DNA from: Natronorubrum aibiense
GTDB taxonomy: Archaea > Halobacteriota > Halobacteria > Halobacteriales > Natrialbaceae
Length of the DNA stretch: 64,000 nt
Assembly (NCBI RefSeq): GCF_009392895.1
Contig: NZ_CP045488.1
Span: 1,426,001-1,490,000, forward strand
Direction of reading: 5' to 3'
The number at the start of each line of letters is the position of its first letter. The first letter of the stretch is position 1. Of the stretch, positions 62,165 through 64,000 are shown in pieces. Made by a program: the position numbers and the translations under genes. The notes beneath the pieces were generated by a model. The model worked only from the letters and a program-made list of their open reading frames with translations, was not told the origin of the DNA and made no database searches.

Positions 62165-64000
62165 TTAGTTCTGGCGGCGGAGCGCCAGCATGGCGGCTGC
62201 GAGCAGAGCGACGACTGCGACAGCGACGCCGAAGCCGGGCGTGCCTTCAGATTCGCCGTCGTCGGAGCTGCCGTCGTCGGAGCTGCCGTCGTCTTCAGTC
62301 GTCTCCTCGGAGACGGTCAGCGTACCGGATTCTTCGACCTCACCGTCGACCTTGAGCTCCCACTCGTAGTCGCCGGCTTCTTCGGCCGTCACGGTTTCGC
62401 TCCACGAGTCGGACTCGCCACCCTCGAGGGAGACGTCGTCACCCTCGAGCAGGGTGTCGCCACCGAAGATGAACTCGTAGGATGCGTTACCGGTCTCGTC
62501 GCCGAGGTTCTCGGCGGAGACGGTCACGTCAACATCGTCACCGGCGACAGGCTCGGCGGGGTCGGTGTTAACGTTCCAGTCGAGGTCAGCTTCTGCTTCT
62601 TCTTCGCCTCCGACGAGGACGAGGTCTTCGACATCATCGCCGAGCACACGCTCTTCGAGGTCGAATTCGGTGCCGGGTTCTGCGTCACTGAAGTCGAACG
62701 TTGGCGCGAAGATGCCATCAGCGTTGACTTCGGACTGGTTGTCCTCAACGAAGTTGCCCGAGGAACTCGCCTTTGCGTCGAGTTCCGTACCGGGTGCGAC
62801 GTTCGTCTCGCCCGTGATCTCAGTTGCGTTCGAGATCTCGACTTCGTCTTCATCTTCGACGTTCCAGTCGAATTCGGCGTCTTCGTATGCGAGTTCGTGG
62901 GTTTCTTCGATCTCGTCGTCTTCGTCGTCGATGTAGTTGCCGTCGACTTCGTCGACGTTGTAGGTCACTTCGTACTGCTGTTCGTCGTCACTGAAGTCTT
63001 CATCGCTGTCCAGGACAACGTACAGGTTCTCACCATCGTAATCGAGATCGTTGATCGATTTTAGGGAGAGACCGTACGGGTTGTCTTCGCTACCGTCTTC
63101 GGTTTCACCAGTGGAGCTGTTGTAGTAGACAGGATCCGCGTTGGTTCCTGCGTTGGTTTCTTCAAGACCGATCGTCACGCCAAGGTCAGCGAGGTCACCG
63201 CTGATGTCCTCGCCACTCTCAGCAGCGTCTTCGAGTGCGGCGCTGTGGCCGAGATCCTCGATGTTGACAATCGTCTTGTCACCATCGGCGATGGTGTCCG
63301 TCTCAGTCAGCGTGGTGTCCTCGAAGTCTTCCTCGTCGTCGAGGCTGTCGTCAGCAGGTGCCGTCCACGTGCTGATGTCGCTGTTTTCGGTCCGCTCGGA
63401 CAGCGTCAGGAACGCGGAGTCTTCCTCGTTGTCAATTTCTCCTTCGGTGTTATCGACCGTGGTGAAATCGTCGCCAACAGTGAGCTCGTACTCACCGTCG
63501 CCGAGCAGACCTGGGAGAGTGCTGTCTTCTGTACTGTCAGAGATGTTAGCGTACTCGACGTTCACAGTAACGTCATCTTCGACGTCACCATCCTCGTCGA
63601 TGGCCGTGAAGACATCGTCCTCACCAGAAACACCATTTTGACCTGCAAGGTAGGTGTTCATCTGGATGATGACTTCATCGTCATCGTAGTCGGAGGTGTC
63701 GATGTCAAGGCCAACTTCGTAGTTGGTATCTTCGTGGACACCGACTTGCAGGGCACTGTTGTCAGTGCCGTCAGTGTCGACGAGCATGTGTGCGAGTTCG
63801 CCCTGGTCGACGGCTTCGTTAACCTCGACCGAGCGCTCGGCTTCTTCGCCTTCAGTCACTTCGATCGAGTCATTGGCTTCAGCGGTCGAATCCGTCACTT
63901 CGAAGTCGAAGTCGTATTCGCCGGCATCAATGTCCGAGAAGTTAGCGACGTGGGTACCCTCAACGTCCTCGAGGGTGACTGTATCGTCGTCCTCTTCTTC
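62165..64000 (-). CDS. S-layer-type surface glycoprotein, C-terminal part
   Basis: The open frame enters from the right edge (the Met at 63898 is internal) and codes 611 residues in the window. Composition is extremely acidic (Asp/Glu/Thr), with beta-rich repeats (SADNLGDETGNASYEFIF, VTVNVEYANISDST) and many N-x-S/T sites. The tail EGTPGFGVAVAVVALLAAAM then LALRRQN is a PGF-CTERM signal, which archaeosortase ArtA cuts for lipid anchoring. Haloarchaeal S-layer glycoproteins have this architecture and are N-glycosylated by the Agl pathway. Confidence 0.88.
   Translation of the reverse strand, partial: EEEDDDTVTLEDVEGTHVANFSDIDAGEYDFDFEVTDSTAEANDSIEVTEGEEAERSVEVNEAVDQGELAHMLVDTDGTDNSALQVGVHEDTNYEVGLDIDTSDYDDDEVIIQMNTYLAGQNGVSGEDDVFTAIDEDGDVEDDVTVNVEYANISDSTEDSTLPGLLGDGEYELTVGDDFTTVDNTEGEIDNEEDSAFLTLSERTENSDISTWTAPADDSLDDEEDFEDTTLTETDTIADGDKTIVNIEDLGHSAALEDAAESGEDISGDLADLGVTIGLEETNAGTNADPVYYNSSTGETEDGSEDNPYGLSLKSINDLDYDGENLYVVLDSDEDFSDDEQQYEVTYNVDEVDGNYIDDEDDEIEETHELAYEDAEFDWNVEDEDEVEISNATEITGETNVAPGTELDAKASSSGNFVEDNQSEVNADGIFAPTFDFSDAEPGTEFDLEERVLGDDVEDLVLVGGEEEAEADLDWNVNTDPAEPVAGDDVDVTVSAENLGDETGNASYEFIFGGDTLLEGDDVSLEGGESDSWSETVTAEEAGDYEWELKVDGEVEESGTLTVSEETTEDDGSSDDGSSDDGESEGTPGFGVAVAVVALLAAAMLALRRQN

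Noticed and set aside
63141-63641. Long Ser-rich plus-strand frame opposite the S-layer-type gene
   Set aside because: It mirrors the Asp/Glu-rich codons of the real minus-strand gene; composition gives long antisense frames without stops.

Overview
The window is haloarchaeal chromosome or megaplasmid, most likely from a Natrialba/Natrinema-type genus. The evidence is very acidic proteins, abundant CTCGAG, Tat signal peptides, PRC-barrel, PhiH1-repressor-like, HTH_10 and HVO_A0556-type small proteins, an archaeal pilin, and an S-layer-type glycoprotein with a PGF-CTERM tail. No rRNA, tRNA or CRISPR array was seen.

Layout. 0-0.8 kb: 3' part of a UDP-glucose dehydrogenase (aglM). 1-9.6 kb: accessory DNA with PRC-barrel genes, HTH regulators, a repressor-controlled operon of tightly overlapping small genes that ends in a coiled-coil/winged-helix protein, an HNH nuclease pair, a pilin and decayed genes. 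9.6-14.4 kb: a tnpB-less IS derivative and an AT-rich surface-glycan island (aglF, a broken aglM copy, flippase, sulfatase-type enzyme). 14.5-23.5 kb: a second copy of the repressor/coiled-coil module, then a partly duplicated block (CxxC mini-protein, vapB, vapC, beta-helix protein), an IS200/605-type element with a frameshifted tnpB, and an array of five stem-loops in a gene-free gap. 23.9-26.8 kb: DUF234-type ATPase and an HTH_10 regulator. 26.8-39.4 kb: a catabolic and transport island (amidohydrolase, Rieske protein, MmgE/PrpD, nitrilase, OpuB-like ABC transporter, amidase, FNT channel) interrupted by an intact tnpB element. 39.5-43.2 kb: second DUF234 ATPase, an HTH plus TumE-like pair and a glycosyltransferase. 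43.5-45.4 kb: dicarboxylate-type symporter and a CxxC mini-protein. 45.6-53.0 kb: a minus-strand conjugation (type IV secretion-like) operon with VirB4-, VirB3-, VirB6- and VirB2-like products. 53.3-58.8 kb: MarR-like and TetR regulators with a divergent RND/MMPL export operon. 59-64 kb: an unknown protein, the HTTM/DCC pair and the 3' part of the S-layer-type gene.

How the genes may work together. aglF and aglM would supply UDP-sugar acids for glycosylating surface proteins such as the one at the right edge. The repressor modules resemble the lysogeny-control layout of haloviruses phiH and phiCh1 and look like remnants of integrated elements. The catabolic island appears to import a betaine-like or other organic nitrogen compound and hydrolyse C-N bonds. 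The conjugation operon would build a transfer channel, but no relaxase or integrase lies in the window.

Least-explained signals: (a) the duplicated repressor/coiled-coil module with two-hairpin leaders whose stems covary between copies; (b) a three-way-junction RNA at the head of one operon in that module; (c) five consecutive perfect stem-loops at 21.84-22.02 kb. All identities were judged by eye.
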